A DNA stretch of 64,000 nt from Ipomoea triloba (GCF_003576645.1 NC_044920.1:11279032-11343031); one strand, 5' to 3'. Positions 10,542-21,822 are shown, counted from the first letter of the stretch. Notes: generated by a model not told the origin, from the sequence alone. Numbers and translations: made by a program.

Positions 10542-11405
10542 CCCCCCGCAAGCTGGAGTGTACATGGAATGAAGCCCCAGCTTGGAGACAAATTTCTGAA
10601 ACAGCAAAGGTTGTAGAGGCTTAGTTAAGATGTCTGTTGTTTGATTTTCAGTGGAAACTTGCAATAGCTTGAGGACCCCCTTTTGGACATTTTCTCTTAT
10701 CAAATGGCAGTCTATCTCTATATGCTTGGTTCTTTCGTGAAAGATTGGATTTTCTGCGATAGCAATAGCAGACTTGCTATCAGAGAACAAGACTATTGCT
10801 TCTTCGAAGTGGACTTCCAGAACTTCAAGAAGGTAGAATAGCCACTGTATTTCACAGGCAGCAAGGGCCAAAGCTCTGTACTTAGCTTCAGAAGATGAAC
10901 TAGAGACAATGCTTTGCTTTTTGGATTTCCAAGATACCAAGGCATCCCCCAAGAATACACAAAAACCAGTCACAGATCTCCTGGTGTCAGGACATGCTGC
11001 CCAATTTGAATCAGCAAAACCCCTCATCTTTAAGCTGGACTTTGCAGGAAAGAATAGGCCTTGTCGAGGGTTGTCTTTAACATATCTTAGCACTCTGTGG
11101 GCTACTTGTAGGTGGAGAGTGGTGGGGTTATCCAAGAATTGAGAGAGCTGCTACACAACAAAACATATATCAGGTGTAGTGATAGTTAGGTATAAAACTT
11201 TTCCTATCAATCTTCTATACTGTGAGTTATTCTCTAAGGCTACCCCTTCATGTTTGGAGAGTTTGTTTGTTTGAACCATGGGGCACTTCACTGGTTTGCT
11301 GTTAATAAACCCTGTATCATGTAAAAGATCTAGGGCATACTTTCTTTGTGTTACAGATATGTGAGTCTGGTTTCTAGCCACTTTAAGCCCCAAAAAAAAC
11401 TTAAG
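10542..11405 (-). pseudogene. Copia RT C-terminus and RNase H
   Basis: The minus strand from 11405 encodes the end of RT (FLGLKVARNQ, YALDLLHDTGF, CPMVQTNKLSK, YRRLIGKVLYL, TTPDICF). After a stop near 11148 it encodes RNase H: RYVKDNPRQGLFF, GFADSNWAACPDTRRSVTGF, VSWKSKKQSIVSSSSSEAKY, DSKSAIAIAENP, HIEIDCHLIRE and TDILTKPL. The acidic residues of the RNase H site are present. The segment is parted from the rest of RT by the solo LTR at 11406. Confidence 0.88.
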
Positions 11406-13810
11406 TGTGATACCCCGGATTTTAATTCAAGCCTTGAAGCCCGGTAATTATTTCTACCGTGTAATTAATTTAATTTAATTGGGCTCCGTTCCTTTAATAA
11501 AATCTTATTTCCTATTCTAGGTCATTTATTTAATCAAAGGCCTAATTCCTTGATTTAATTTTATAAGGGATGTTCTTCATTTGGACCTTTTATTCCTTAT
11601 AAGTGTATTAATTATTTAATGGCCCAATCATTAGAAGGACCATGGTTATATTCATTAAAATTAATATTGAATATGGATGACCCATTTCTTATTAATAAGC
11701 CCAACACCCTAATATGATATATATATGGTGTATGTAATGATTTTCCCAACTCATATAAAAAGCATTGTACTAATAATCCCTATCTCTTTCTTTTCCCTAC
11801 AAAACACATTTCCTTCTACTCTTTCACCTCTAAGAACCCTAAGCATATACTACCCTTCATTTCCTCAAGACTTCAAGTCAAGATTGCTCTTTTAGGAACC
11901 TTAGCACTTGGGTAAGTATTTCTCCTTAGGAAGGCTTCATCTCTCATCATGATTTCATAGTCTTTTATAAGTTCTCATTATATTCTTTTGGGGATCTTTC
12001 TTGGGAAAAAGGTGATCAAGAAGGAGGTGGTAGCTTGTGAGGTAGATGGAGATTGCATTGGTTTGAGTAGAGTTTCAAGAGGTAATCATCCATGTCTCAC
12101 TAAACCTATTTTCAGTCATGATCTATATATATGACTTGGTGTTTGGAATCCTGTGAATTTCTTGGGGTTTATAGCTTTGTTTTGATGATCTGTGAACCTA
12201 TATTGTGGATTATTGGACTTGTGTTCATCATCCTTTCCTTTTGATGAGTGTGGGTATTTATTGTTATGGATTCCATGCTTTATTTGGCTTCTGAGATGTG
12301 AAATCTGTATATTCTGAGCATGTTTCGTATTCTGGATGGGTTTATCGTGTATTCTGTTCTGTCTGGGATTTGGTGCGTTGAGAGTGCACTTGCAGTGCAC
12401 ACCGGTGGTATAATGTGTCTCGCCAGTGTGTTCCGTACGTGTAAGGGCGGCATGGTGCGACGGAGTGTGGCAATCCGTTGGTGGGATCTGCCCCTTCGTG
12501 CAGAAGAGTGTGGCGGTCCGCTGGGTTCCGCCGGGGAGTTCCGCTAGTGTAATTCTGGTTCTGTTCCAGTAGCTGTTTTGTTGGTCTGATGACTCTATTG
12601 TTTCATCTTTGATTTTGGAATGTGTCCTGAACATTTCGTTGAGTATTCCACCTTGATTCTTGAGTATTTATTCATGGTTTTTGGTCATTTACCTTGACTT
12701 GTTGAGCTAGTATTATTGGTTGAATCCTTGGTTATTATTCTGAGTATGTACTGTGTTTATATTCTGAGATGAACACGATTGGTGGGTGATTCCTTTGGGA
12801 ATGAATCTGAGTTTGGTATGTGGAGACCTTGAGTCCTTATAAGTAACTCTCAGCTTGTTGAGTCTTTAATAACCTTGGGGAGTAGTTGGTGGGTTTATGG
12901 TGTATTTGTGGATGGTGCTATGAGAGGAATTGTAATGGCATCATTTGCCTCTGTGTTGGGCTTTTGCCTCTGTGGAAATGGGCATCATTTGCCTTTGTGT
13001 TGGGCTCGTGTGCCTCCGTGATAATGGGCTTCATGCCTCTGTGATTGGGCTCATATGCCTCTATAGTCGGGTTTTATGCCTCTGAGTTGCGATATTGGTA
13101 TGGTGGGTTGGTTTGATGGTTGGTATTGTGGTTTGGAGGGTGTGGTTTGGTGCTTATCCTTGGTATTGTGGTTTGATTGGTTCTTTTGTGGTTATTTGGT
13201 TGAGTTTGTATCTCAGTTGGTATCTTGTTGTTCTTTGGTATTGCGGTTTGGTTGGTTCCTTTGTGATTATTCTGTTGGAGTTACGATTTAGTTGGTATCT
13301 TGTTTATAGACTTGTTGTCTTATGCATTCGTTATCGGATATTGGTTTCATTTGGAAGAGTCTTTGGTTTGTGACTTTTCAGCTTATTGTTGTTGAGTCTT
13401 CTGATTTAAATAAAGAACAGTTCGTTGGTGCGTATATTCTATACGTGTGTGTAAACCTATTTAGAAACCATATTATACTATGTATTTTCTCACGAGTGTG
13501 AGTGGTTGGTTGCTTAGCATTCTTTTGCTAATGATTTCCTAAACAATTTTCCAGGAATCGAGTAGTCAGAGTCGAGAGTGCGATAGAGATAGTTCTTCTA
13601 TTTGCTATGCTTAGACTAGTACTTGTTTTAGACTTTTGGGCCTGTGTGCCTTAGTGATGGATTCTGTATTGACTATTACAGCTGTCTTTATGTTTTGGAT
13701 TGATGTTTTATGGATTTTAGCTTGTGCATCTAGAATTGGTGTAATCTAGATGTGGCATGACACCCATTAAGTTATGCCTATCTCAGCGTAAAAATGTTGG
13801 GGGTGTCACA
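11406..13810 (+). mobile_element. Solo LTR, family S, copy 2
   Basis: It starts TGTGATACCCCGG and ends GGGGGTGTCACA, flanked by the duplication TTAAG (11401-11405 and 13811-13815). It is related to copy 1 over its length (shared TTTTGGGGATCTTT, GTGTGTAAACCTATTT and the CATCATTTGCCTCTGTG tandem near 12930-13090). A splice-donor-like GGGTAAGTAT lies near 11910. It sits inside the RT gene of the Copia element, so it is younger than that element. Confidence 0.9.
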
Positions 13811-13815
13811 TTAAG

Positions 13816-14541
13816 GTTCCCCAAATCCTTGATCTGAAAAACTAAGTGCAAGTGCTCTTTGATCTGCTGTATTTGATTTCTGTCACTACTAGCCAAGGCT
13901 ATGTCATCAACATACACTAGAAGGGCAATAAAACTATTACCAGAACCTCTAGTGAACAATGAATTGTCACATATTGCTTGCTTAAACCCCAAGCTGGATA
14001 ACTCAGTGGTTAGTCTAGCATTCCATTGCCTGCTTGCCTGTTTCTGGCCATAAAGTGACATCTCTAGTTTGCACACTTGTCTAGGTTGCTTAGGAACAAA
14101 CCCTGGGGGAAGGGTCATATATACTTCCTCCTTAAGATCTCCATGTAAGAATGCATTGTTGACATCAAGCTGGCATAATTGCCATCCTTTTGTAGCTGCC
14201 ACAGCAAGCAAGGTTCTGATGGTTGTGACTTTGGCTACTAAGCTGAAAGTGTCAACATAATCAATTCCACAAGTTTGAGTATACCCCTTTGCAACAAGCC
14301 TAGCTTTGCACCTTTCCACTGTTCCATCAGCCTTATGTTTTACTTTATAAACCCATCTACACCCTATTGGTTGTTTGGAGGGTGGATGTGTGGTCAATTC
14401 CCATGTCTTGTTTGCCTGCAAAGCATCAATCTCAGCTTGCATGGCAGCTTTCAAACACTCATGGTGAATAGCTTCATTGTAAGACTTGGGCTCTTGGATG
14501 CCAAGTATGTTAGTGGCAAATACTTTGGAACCAGGAGACAC
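13816..14541 (-). pseudogene. Copia reverse transcriptase, main part
   Basis: The minus strand encodes a Copia [77 protein letters not shown] and the catalytic YVDD, then FQIKDLGNLN where the solo LTR cuts in. Residues after that point in the longest frame (VTPPTFLR) come from the LTR. VDTFSLVAK and GQKQASR differ from the usual DTFSPVAK and GLKQASR, which suggests decay. Confidence 0.9.
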
Positions 14542-15655
14542 TCTCTTATAGGACAGAACAGCTGAGAGAGTATGGGGGGAGGTCCTGGTAGTAGGTAAGG
14601 AACAATCATAGTCTCTGAGATATGTTGGCCTTGATATCTACCTGCTGGACCTTCTAAGTTGTACTGAACTAGGATCACACTGTGGTAAAATAGGTTGCCT
14701 CAGGTTAGAATCACCTTGAGAGAGATCAGACCTGTGGCTGTCTACCTCTGTATGATCATCACTGTTGCTTGTTTCCACTGTTTGAGAAGGCCTTTAAGGG
14801 GTGTTACCACCTACAATGAGGTCAGATCTGTGGCTGCCTAAGTCTGTATGACCATTACTGTTTCTTGTTTCCATTGTTTGAGAAGGCCTTTGGGAGGTAT
14901 CATCTTCCATAGTGCTATTGTCACTTGGTAGGATAATGATCTGAAATGACCCTTGACCATTTAGGTTACCAGCTGCCTTGTAAGGGAATGTATTATCATA
15001 AAACACTACATCCCTTGATATAAACACCTCCATGGAGCCTAAATCATAGAGTTTATACCCTTTTACTCCATTGGGGTATCCAAGAAACACACACCTTCTG
15101 GCCCTAGGTGAAAACTTGCTTTGATGTCCTTTGTGCACAACTGCATAGGCCAACAATCCAAAGACTTTGAGGTAATAGTACTGAGGTTCCTTTTTTAAAT
15201 AGAATCTGATATGGAATTTGACCCTGTAAGGCTGCTAAGGGTAGTCTATTAAGGATATAAACTGCATGCAGTATACAATCTCTCCAGAAACCATCTGACA
15301 GCCCTGCTTGAAATTTGAGAGCCCTTGCAACTGACAGAATATGTTCATGCTTCCTTTCCACTATCCCATTTTGTTGTGGTGTGTAAACACATGTTGTCTG
15401 ATGGATAATACCCTTTTCTAGATAAAAACTGTCCATCTTGAACTCCTGTCCATTATCTGTTCTAATGCATTTGACTGCCTTACCAAACTGTGTCAAGGTA
15501 AAAGCACAAAAAGCTTTGGCAAGTGTTCTAACCTCACCCTTATTTCTCAGCAAATACACCCATGTGGCCTTGCTATAGTCATCCACAATGGTTAGGAAAT
15601 ATTTATGTCCATATATGGTATGGACATGATATGGTCCCCAAATGTCAAAATGCAC
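14542..15655 (-). pseudogene. Copia integrase
   Basis: Minus-strand frames 15104-15655 and 14794-15156 encode the integrase core with the D, D, E residues (FDIWGPY, RTDNGQEF, NGIVERKHE), then HAVYILNRLPL and, after a frameshift near 15190, the C-terminal block FSPRARRCVFLGYPNGVKGY and VFISRDVVFYD. The linker towards RT (14542-14793) carries stops. Integrase would join element cDNA to the host chromosome. Confidence 0.88.
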
Positions 15656-15685
15656 AAGATCAAAGCAATCGTTAGAAGACCTAGA

Positions 15686-16387
15686 TCAAACATTAAAGGG
15701 CAATATCTTTTGCTTGGCTAAATGACAGATATCACAATCATCAGTTTTATTCATTTTCAATGTCAAATTTGACAAAGACAATTGTTTCAACTTCTCATAG
15801 GAACAATGTCCTAATCTGGCATGCCATATGCTGCCAGAGTTACAAGCATTAGCCTTAATATGTCCTATTCTATCAATACCAGACATATCAAGTTTAACTA
15901 GATGGTATAAACCTCTCTGCAAGCTAGCCAGACCAATCATCCTCCCACAGTCCTGATACTGTATAATGCACACATCAGAATATAGCAATAACTTGCATTT
16001 GGAGGTCTTAATCAACTCACTAACTGATATCAAATTGTAGTGGAAAGCAGGGACACAAAACACATTTTTTAGGACCAAGCTACCAGTATTGACAGATCCT
16101 ATGTGTGTAATATCAGTCTTATCAGCATTGGGTAATTCAACAAACATTCCTTGAACTCTTTTTGCATTTGTCAACATATTGAAATGACAGACAATATGAT
16201 GGGTGGCCCCACTATCTAGTACCCAACTAGTTTTGCATTTAGAAGAGAGTTCAGAATGAGTACCTTCAAGCTGTGAATTAGGAACAAAGTTAGCAGCAAT
16301 CAGGTTAGCTTGAGGTGCCACTCCTCTAGGTACCTCCAAAGGTGAATTGTAAGTCATGTTGTCCCTTTGCAAGACCTGCTTAAACAA
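15686..16387 (-). pseudogene. Copia protease and GAG-pre-integrase domain
   Basis: The minus-strand frame encodes the aspartic protease start WVLDSGATHHI, the NVFCVPAFHYNLISVSEL block, and then the zinc-binding pre-integrase region WHARLGHCSYEKL and CDICHLAKQ. The catalytic DSG is intact. It adjoins the integrase with a stop in between. Confidence 0.9.
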
Positions 16388-16456
16388 TCGATATTCATCT
16401 TGGCTTAAAGTAACACCTCCGCCACTCTCATTGCAAGGTTGCTCAGTAGGGGTGAA

Positions 16457-17466
16457 TTATACTTGGTTAGCAGCCCCAATACTTCTGTTTCTTGGCTTCC
16501 ACCCAGGTGGATATCCATTTTTCTTATAGCATTTCTCTAATGTATGTCCAGTGAGCCCACAATAAGTGCAGATTGGCTTCTTGTTACTGGGATAAAGCTT
16601 CTTAGGTCCTGAGATGTTACCAGTTCCTTGAGCAAGAAGGATGTTCCCTGCTCCTTGAATTTCACCTGACCGAGGTAGTTGCAGCCCAATCACCCCATTA
16701 TTAAACCTCCTTTCTTGTTGTTGAACCATCAAGAATGCCTCATCAACATTGGGAAAGGGCTTTGTCATCATTATTTGAGACTGAACAGAGCCATAAGTTT
16801 CATTGAGGCCTCTCAAGAAGGCTGAGAGGTTATCACTCTCTAGGTGCTGTTGTAGAGTATCCAGCAGCCCACAATCACATTTCTTATCACACTTGCATGT
16901 AGGTAATGGTCTAATGAATTCTAGTTCATCCCATAAGACCTTCAGTTCTGCAAAATAGGCACTTACAGTTAAATCACCTTGCCTAGTTTGGTGGATTTCA
17001 GCATGCAAATCAGAAATTCTGAATATGTCTGCCTCACTGAACCTAGCCTTTAGTGTGTTCCATATTTTCTCTACTGTTCCCTACCATAGGACCGTTTGTG
17101 CAATCTCTGGGGAAACAGATCGCACAATCCATGTCGACACCATGTTGTTACACCTTTTCCAATAAGGAAATTTCACTTCTCCTGCATTCGGGACTGCAAT
17201 CGTCCCATCGACGAACCCTAGCTTGTTTTTGGACATCAGCCACATCTCCATTGCCTTGGCCCAAGGGTGGTAATTCCGACCGTCGACACTAGCACCAATG
17301 AGGGATTCTCATTTGGATGTAAATAGAAGGGACTATACTATCTGGCTAGGATTGAATTCGGAACTGAGTTTGTCTGCGTCGTGACCACCGGTGGAAATGT
17401 CTGTGCTGGTGGAGCTATGGGTGGTCTAGTTGTTGCCCCATTCCAAGCCATGGATGCAGCTAAATG
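16457..17466 (-). pseudogene. Copia gag
   Basis: From the primer site inwards the minus strand encodes FYLHPNENPSLVLVSTV, NYHPWAKAMEMWLMSKNKLG, DGTIAVP and a VSTWIVRSVSPEIAQTVLW block ending in a stop near 17085. After this it reads RFSEADIFRISDL, FRTDLHAEIHQTRQG-like sequence, LKVLWDELEFIRP and the zinc knuckle CTYCGLTGHTLEKC. Gag would form the particle and bind element RNA. Confidence 0.85.
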
Positions 17467-17477
17467 CTCTGATACCA
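17467..17477 (-). other. Primer-binding site of the short-LTR Copia element
   Basis: The minus strand reads TGGTATCAGAGC (plus GCTCTGATACCA ending at 17477), next to the LTR end at 17478, as for initiator tRNA-Met primed elements. Confidence 0.85.
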
Positions 17478-17676
17478 TATCACAAATGAAGAGTTTGGGA
17501 AAGAAGAAGGAAGAAAAAATTATGCTATATTGAATGAATGAATCCAAGAATTACATACTACACTTATATACAACAGTATGTATTGTGTGAAGGAGGGAAA
17601 TAACAGACACATAACAGACTGAAAAATATCTTCTAACTAATCCAACTGATTAACAGACACTTTTAATCCTCTAATA
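17478..17676 (-). repeat. 5' LTR of the short-LTR Copia element
   Basis: About 199 bp, TATTAGAGG to TTTGTGATA on the minus strand. It matches the LTR at 10337-10541 with few differences and is followed by the AGATG duplication at 17677-17681. Confidence 0.9.
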
Positions 17677-17679
17677 AGA

Positions 17680-17745
17680 TGGAGAAATGAAATTTATTTC
17701 AGATCTAGGAAGACACAACTTGCTCATACTCTGTGTGTTTCTACT
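17680..17745 (+). pseudogene. RopGEF-like end fused to DMC1-like exon
   Basis: The frame that begins at 10278 continues here as WRNEI (PRONE-like) and changes within two codons to FRSRKTQLAHTLCVST. The second part matches the ATP-binding (Walker A) region of DMC1, which I recall as FRSGKTQLAHTLCVST. The Gly of the GKT motif is Arg here, so ATP binding would be lost. The next bases (CATGTTTGC) may be a decayed donor site. There is no intron at the switch between the two families. Confidence 0.75.
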
Positions 17746-17842
17746 CATGTTTGCTTCTTCTCCACATCAAATTCTATATCTTAGTCCCAATAGTAAGATT
17801 TTGATCTTGAGTGAATTAATTCATTTTCTTATCCTGCTACGG

Positions 17843-17920
17843 CTCCCTACTAGCATTGAAAGGAAGAAATTAAATGAGAAGGTTGCTTATATAGACACAG
17901 AAGGAACTTTGTATCCTAGT
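17843..17920 (+). pseudogene. DMC1-like exon remnant (Walker A-distal part)
   Basis: The frame reads LPTSIERKKLNEKVAYIDTEG then TLYPS. It matches the DMC1 segment after CVSTQ (family close to LPTSM.GGNGKVAYIDTEGTFRP). The expected acceptor CAG is CGG here (17840-17842), and the glycines before KVAY are replaced. No further DMC1 exons are seen downstream, so this is a truncated pseudogene. Confidence 0.75.
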
Positions 17921-18305
17921 TTATTGTTTCTATACTTGTCTCTTTTCTTTATGTTTACATGACCAACCAAGGCAAGCCATTTATTTAGCCTGAAGCAAAT
18001 TTTGAGCATGCCAATTTAGTAACTGAAGCTTCATTAAATCCTTTTTGAAGGGGATTGTTCCGTGTTGAAAGTGCAAGTTGGTCACATTTTATTTATTTTT
18101 TCTTTTGTTATCATGCAATAAAATTGCAAGACATTGCTAAAACATGCAATTGAATTTCTATTATACTAACTTTTTAAATTGATTTTAAATTTGTAGATCT
18201 TCGGTACTCAAAACTATTTACAAGAAGAAATTGATCATATAAGAAATTTATGGTGCAAAGGTTTTGCTTATTTTTGGATTACATCAATCTACGTGATGAC
18301 AGTGA
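17921..18305. other. Non-coding, AT-rich
   Basis: No coding or structural feature recognised; it may be intron remnant of the DMC1-like pseudogene up to the duplicated block. Confidence 0.4.
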
Positions 18306-18529
18306 ATTGTTATTTAGTTATTAGTATTTGTGATATATTGTATTTGATAGATGTGATTGATTATATCTTTTTGTATTCGGTATATTTATTTTTGTTGTAT
18401 ATGTTTAATTAACAATATTACTCTGAATGATGAATTTTGATGTAATTGAACAACTTATTATTTTATTTTATATTGGAGATTTACAAATTATGAAGTCATA
18501 AAAAAAGAAAAATTTAAAAATACATTATA

Positions 18530-18891
18530 CGGTGGTTTGCTTATTGAACCGCCGCATAAAGTATTTTTAAAAAATGTATATACATGTATATACGACAATT
18601 CTATCTCGGAACCGCTGTATATACATGTATTTTTTATTTTAAATAAATACTTTAGACGGTGGTTATTATTTAGAACCGCCTTATAAAGTATATATGTAAT
18701 GCTTAAATTTGTTATATACGGTGGTTATTATTCGGAACCGGTATATAAAGTACGCTTGAGACGTCGATTATTATTTGGAATCGCCTTATAAAGTATATAT
18801 GTAATGCGTAAATTTGTTATAGACGGCGGTTATTAATAAGAACCGCCATATAAAGTACACCTTAGACGACGGTTATAATTCAGAACCGCAA

Positions 18892-18930
<39 letters not shown>

Positions 18931-19175
18931 ATGCATAAATTTGTTATAGGCGACGGTTATTACTCGTAACCGCCTTATAAAGTATATATATGTAATACGT
19001 AAATTTGTCATATACGACAGTTATGTTTATGAATATACGGCGGTTAAAAACCGCCGTATATAGGTAACATACATGGTTGTTCTTAGAAAGTAATTATTTA
19101 CTACGATGGTCACTCACACGACACTTCAAAAATCACCGTGTATGTGTTAAAAAACCGTCGTAGTAGCTATGTTTT
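18530..19175. repeat. ACGGCGGTT/AACCGCC hairpin array, possible CACTA-type subterminal region
   Basis: About seven diverged units of roughly 60 bp alternate ACGGYGGTT with AACCGCC, joined by TTATAAAGTATATATGTAATGC and TAAATTTGTTATA. Each unit can fold. The array ends with AACCGTCGTAGTAG at about 19166, reading CTACTACGACGG inwards. Arrays like this occur near the ends of CACTA (En/Spm) transposons, but I see no matching opposite end, no clear 3-bp duplication and no transposase. It is repeated at about 20283-20930. Confidence 0.5.
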
Positions 19176-19337
19176 GTATAGCTAGGCATTTGAAAGAAAT
19201 AATTCGTACTCTATCAACGACATAAATGAGATTCGAGAGCTATGGCAAAATACTTCTTGGAAGAGTGCGTGCAACTTTTATATTAGATTAAATGTTATCT
19301 TGTGTTTATAAATTATTATTGTATTAAAAGTATTGAT

Positions 19338-19340
<3 letters not shown>

Positions 19341-19397
<57 letters not shown>
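19341..19397. repeat. (TA)n microsatellite
   Basis: Uninterrupted TA run; its duplicate at about 21096-21157 is slightly longer. Confidence 0.95.
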
Positions 19398-19402
<5 letters not shown>

Positions 19403-19469
19403 ATTGTGATGACAATATTATTGTATTAAAAGTTTATTGATAATATTGTGTTAGTTTAATTTGATAATA

Positions 19470-19820
19470 GAGTTTATTACTGAAATGGTCCCTCGACTAT
19501 TGCAAAATTATCAATTTGGTTTTCAACAAATTTTCTTACTCAATTAAGTCTTCGACTTTGAAAAATTTAACCAATTTGGTCATCCGTTTATTTTTCCGTT
19601 AAACATCTATTAAATCGAGACCAAATTGGTAATTTCACTATAGCCAAGGGACTTCGGTAATTAATTTTTGTCCAATTTAACGGATATCTAACGGTAAAAT
19701 AAACGGAGGACCAAAATAGTTAATTTTTTTAAAGTCGAAGACTTAATTGGACACAAAAACTTGTCGAGCACCAAATTGGTAATTTCGCAATAGTCGAGGG
19801 ACCATTACGGTAATAAACTC
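19470..19820. mobile_element. MITE, Mutator type, copy 1a
   Basis: Ends GAGTTTATTACTGAAATGG and CCATTACGGTAATAAACTC are inverted repeats. The 9-bp duplication TTGATAATA flanks it (19461-19469 and 19821-19829). A 9-bp duplication and long terminal inverted repeats point to Mutator-like mobilisation. No coding potential. The arms carry AAATTGGTAATTTC-like repeats, so the whole element can fold back. Confidence 0.88.
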
Positions 19821-20009
19821 TTGATAATATTTTTGTTGATGATAATATTGTGTTAGTTTGATAGTATTTTTGGTGATGATAATATTGTATTGATATATAG
19901 TGTGTTGATATGGATTTTGAGTTGTACAGGTACATGAATTAAAAAAATTAGGGGTTTTAATAAAAATAAATAATAAAAAAAGAACAGTCGCCGATACTTG
20001 GAATAAAAT

Positions 20010-20057
<48 letters not shown>
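20010..20057. repeat. (TAA)n microsatellite next to an ambiguous base
   Basis: A TAA run ends at the N at 20058. The counterpart at about 21770-21822 leads into unique sequence (CCGCGACTATTC). Confidence 0.95.
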
Positions 20058-20058
20058 N

Positions 20059-20644
20059 ATTGTTATTTAGTTATTAGTATTTGTGATATATTGTATTTGA
20101 TAGATGTGATTGATTATATCTTTTTGTATTCGGTATATTTATTTTTGTTGTATATGTTTAATTAACAATATTACTCTGAATGATGAATTTTGATGTAATT
20201 GAACAACTTATTATTTTATTTTATATTGGAGATTTACAAATTATGAAGTCATAAAAAAAGAAAAATTTAAAAATACATTATACGGTGGTTTGCTTATTGA
20301 ACCGCCGCATAAAGTATTTTTAAAAAATGTATATACATGTATATACGACAATTCTATCTCGGAACCGCTGTATATACATGTATTTTTTATTTTAAATAAA
20401 TACTTTAGACGGTGGTTATTATTTAGAACCGCCTTATAAAGTATATATGTAATGCTTAAATTTGTTATATACGGTGGTTATTATTCGGAACCGGTATATA
20501 AAGTACGCTTGAGACGTCGATTATTATTTGGAATCGCCTTATAAAGTATATATGTAATGCGTAAATTTGTTATAGACGGCGGTTATTAATAAGAACCGCC
20601 ATATAAAGTACACCTTAGACGACGGTTATAATTCAGAACCGCAA

Positions 20645-20683
<39 letters not shown>

Positions 20684-21092
20684 ATGCATAAATTTGTTAT
20701 AGGCGACGGTTATTACTCGTAACCGCCTTATAAAGTATATATATGTAATACGTAAATTTGTCATATACGACAGTTATGTTTATGAATATACGGCGGTTAA
20801 AAACCGCCGTATATAGGTAACATACATGGTTGTTCTTAGAAAGTAATTATTTACTACGATGGTCACTCACACGACACTTCAAAAATCACCGTGTATGTGT
20901 TAAAAAACCGTCGTAGTAGCTATGTTTTGTATAGCTAGGCATTTGAAAGAAATAATTCGTACTCTATCAACGACATAAATGAGATTCGAGAGCTATGGGC
21001 AAAATACTTCTTGGAAGAGTGCGTGCAACTTTTATATTAGATTAAATGTTATCTTGTGTTTATAAATTATTATTGTATTAAAAGTATTGGAT

Positions 21093-21161
<69 letters not shown>

Positions 21162-21768
21162 ATTGTGATGACAATATTATTGTATTAAAAGTTTATTGAT
21201 AATATTGTGTTAGTTTAATTTGATAATAGAGTTTATTACTGAAATGGTCCCTCGACTATTGCAAAATTATCAATTTGGTTTTCAACAAATTTTCTTACTC
21301 AATTAAGTCTTCGACTTTGAAAAATTTAACCAATTTGGTCATCCGTTTATTTTTCCGTTAAACATCTATTAAATCGAGACCAAATTGGTAATTTCACTAT
21401 AGCCAAGGGACTTCGGTAATTAATTTTTGTCCAATTTAACGGATATCTAACGGTAAAATAAACGGAGGACCAAAATAGTTAATTTTTTTAAAGTCGAAGA
21501 CTTAATTGGACACAAAAACTTGTCGAGCACCAAATTGGTAATTTCGCAATAGTCGAGGGACCATTACGGTAATAAACTCTTGATAATATTTTTGTTGATG
21601 ATAATATTGTGTTAGTTTGATAGTATTTTTGGTGATGATAATATTGTATTGATATATAGTGTGTTGATATGGATTTTGAGTTGTACAGGTACATGAATTA
21701 AAAAAATTAGGGGTTTTAATAAAAATAAATAATAAAAAAAGAACAGTCGCCGATACTTGGAATAAAAT

Positions 21769-21822
<54 letters not shown>
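20059..21822 (+). repeat. Tandem duplication, copy 2
   Basis: Same order as copy 1: hairpin array, (TA)n, MITE (21229-21579 with TTGATAATA at 21220-21228 and 21580-21588), (TAA)n. The duplicate carrying the same target duplication shows the MITE was present before the block was duplicated, or that the copies are one locus assembled twice. Confidence 0.95.
21229..21579. mobile_element. MITE, Mutator type, copy 1b
   Basis: Duplicate of the MITE at 19470-19820 with the same TTGATAATA flanks; not an independent insertion. Confidence 0.88.

Larger units (their letters stand above)
10337..17676 (-). mobile_element. Complete Copia LTR retrotransposon, short LTRs (Ale/Retrofit-like)
   Basis: LTRs lie at 10337-10541 and 17478-17676, with the 5-bp duplication AGATG at 10332-10336 and 17677-17681. 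On the minus strand the order is LTR, tRNA-Met primer site, gag, protease, integrase, RT, RNase H, G-rich polypurine tract (GCGGGGGG) and LTR, which is the Copia order. Without the nested solo LTR it is about 4.9 kb. Several stops and frameshifts break the polyprotein. The compact size and gag type suggest the Ale/Retrofit lineage; that lineage call is inference. Confidence 0.92.
18306..20057 (+). repeat. Tandem duplication, copy 1
   Basis: This 1.75-kb block recurs at 20059-21822. The copies appear the same apart from one G (AGCTATGGCAAA versus AGCTATGGGCAAA), one G before the long (TA)n run and different lengths of the TA and TAA runs. It contains the hairpin array, a MULE-type MITE and a terminal (TAA)n. 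Confidence 0.95.

Noticed and set aside
18530..19175. Firm CACTA transposon call
   Set aside because: No CACTA terminus with a partner, no 3-bp duplication and no transposase were seen; kept only as a possibility.
19729..19935. 68-residue frame on the minus strand, found twice
   Set aside because: It overlaps the end of the MITE, and the second copy (21488-21694) exists only because the block is duplicated.
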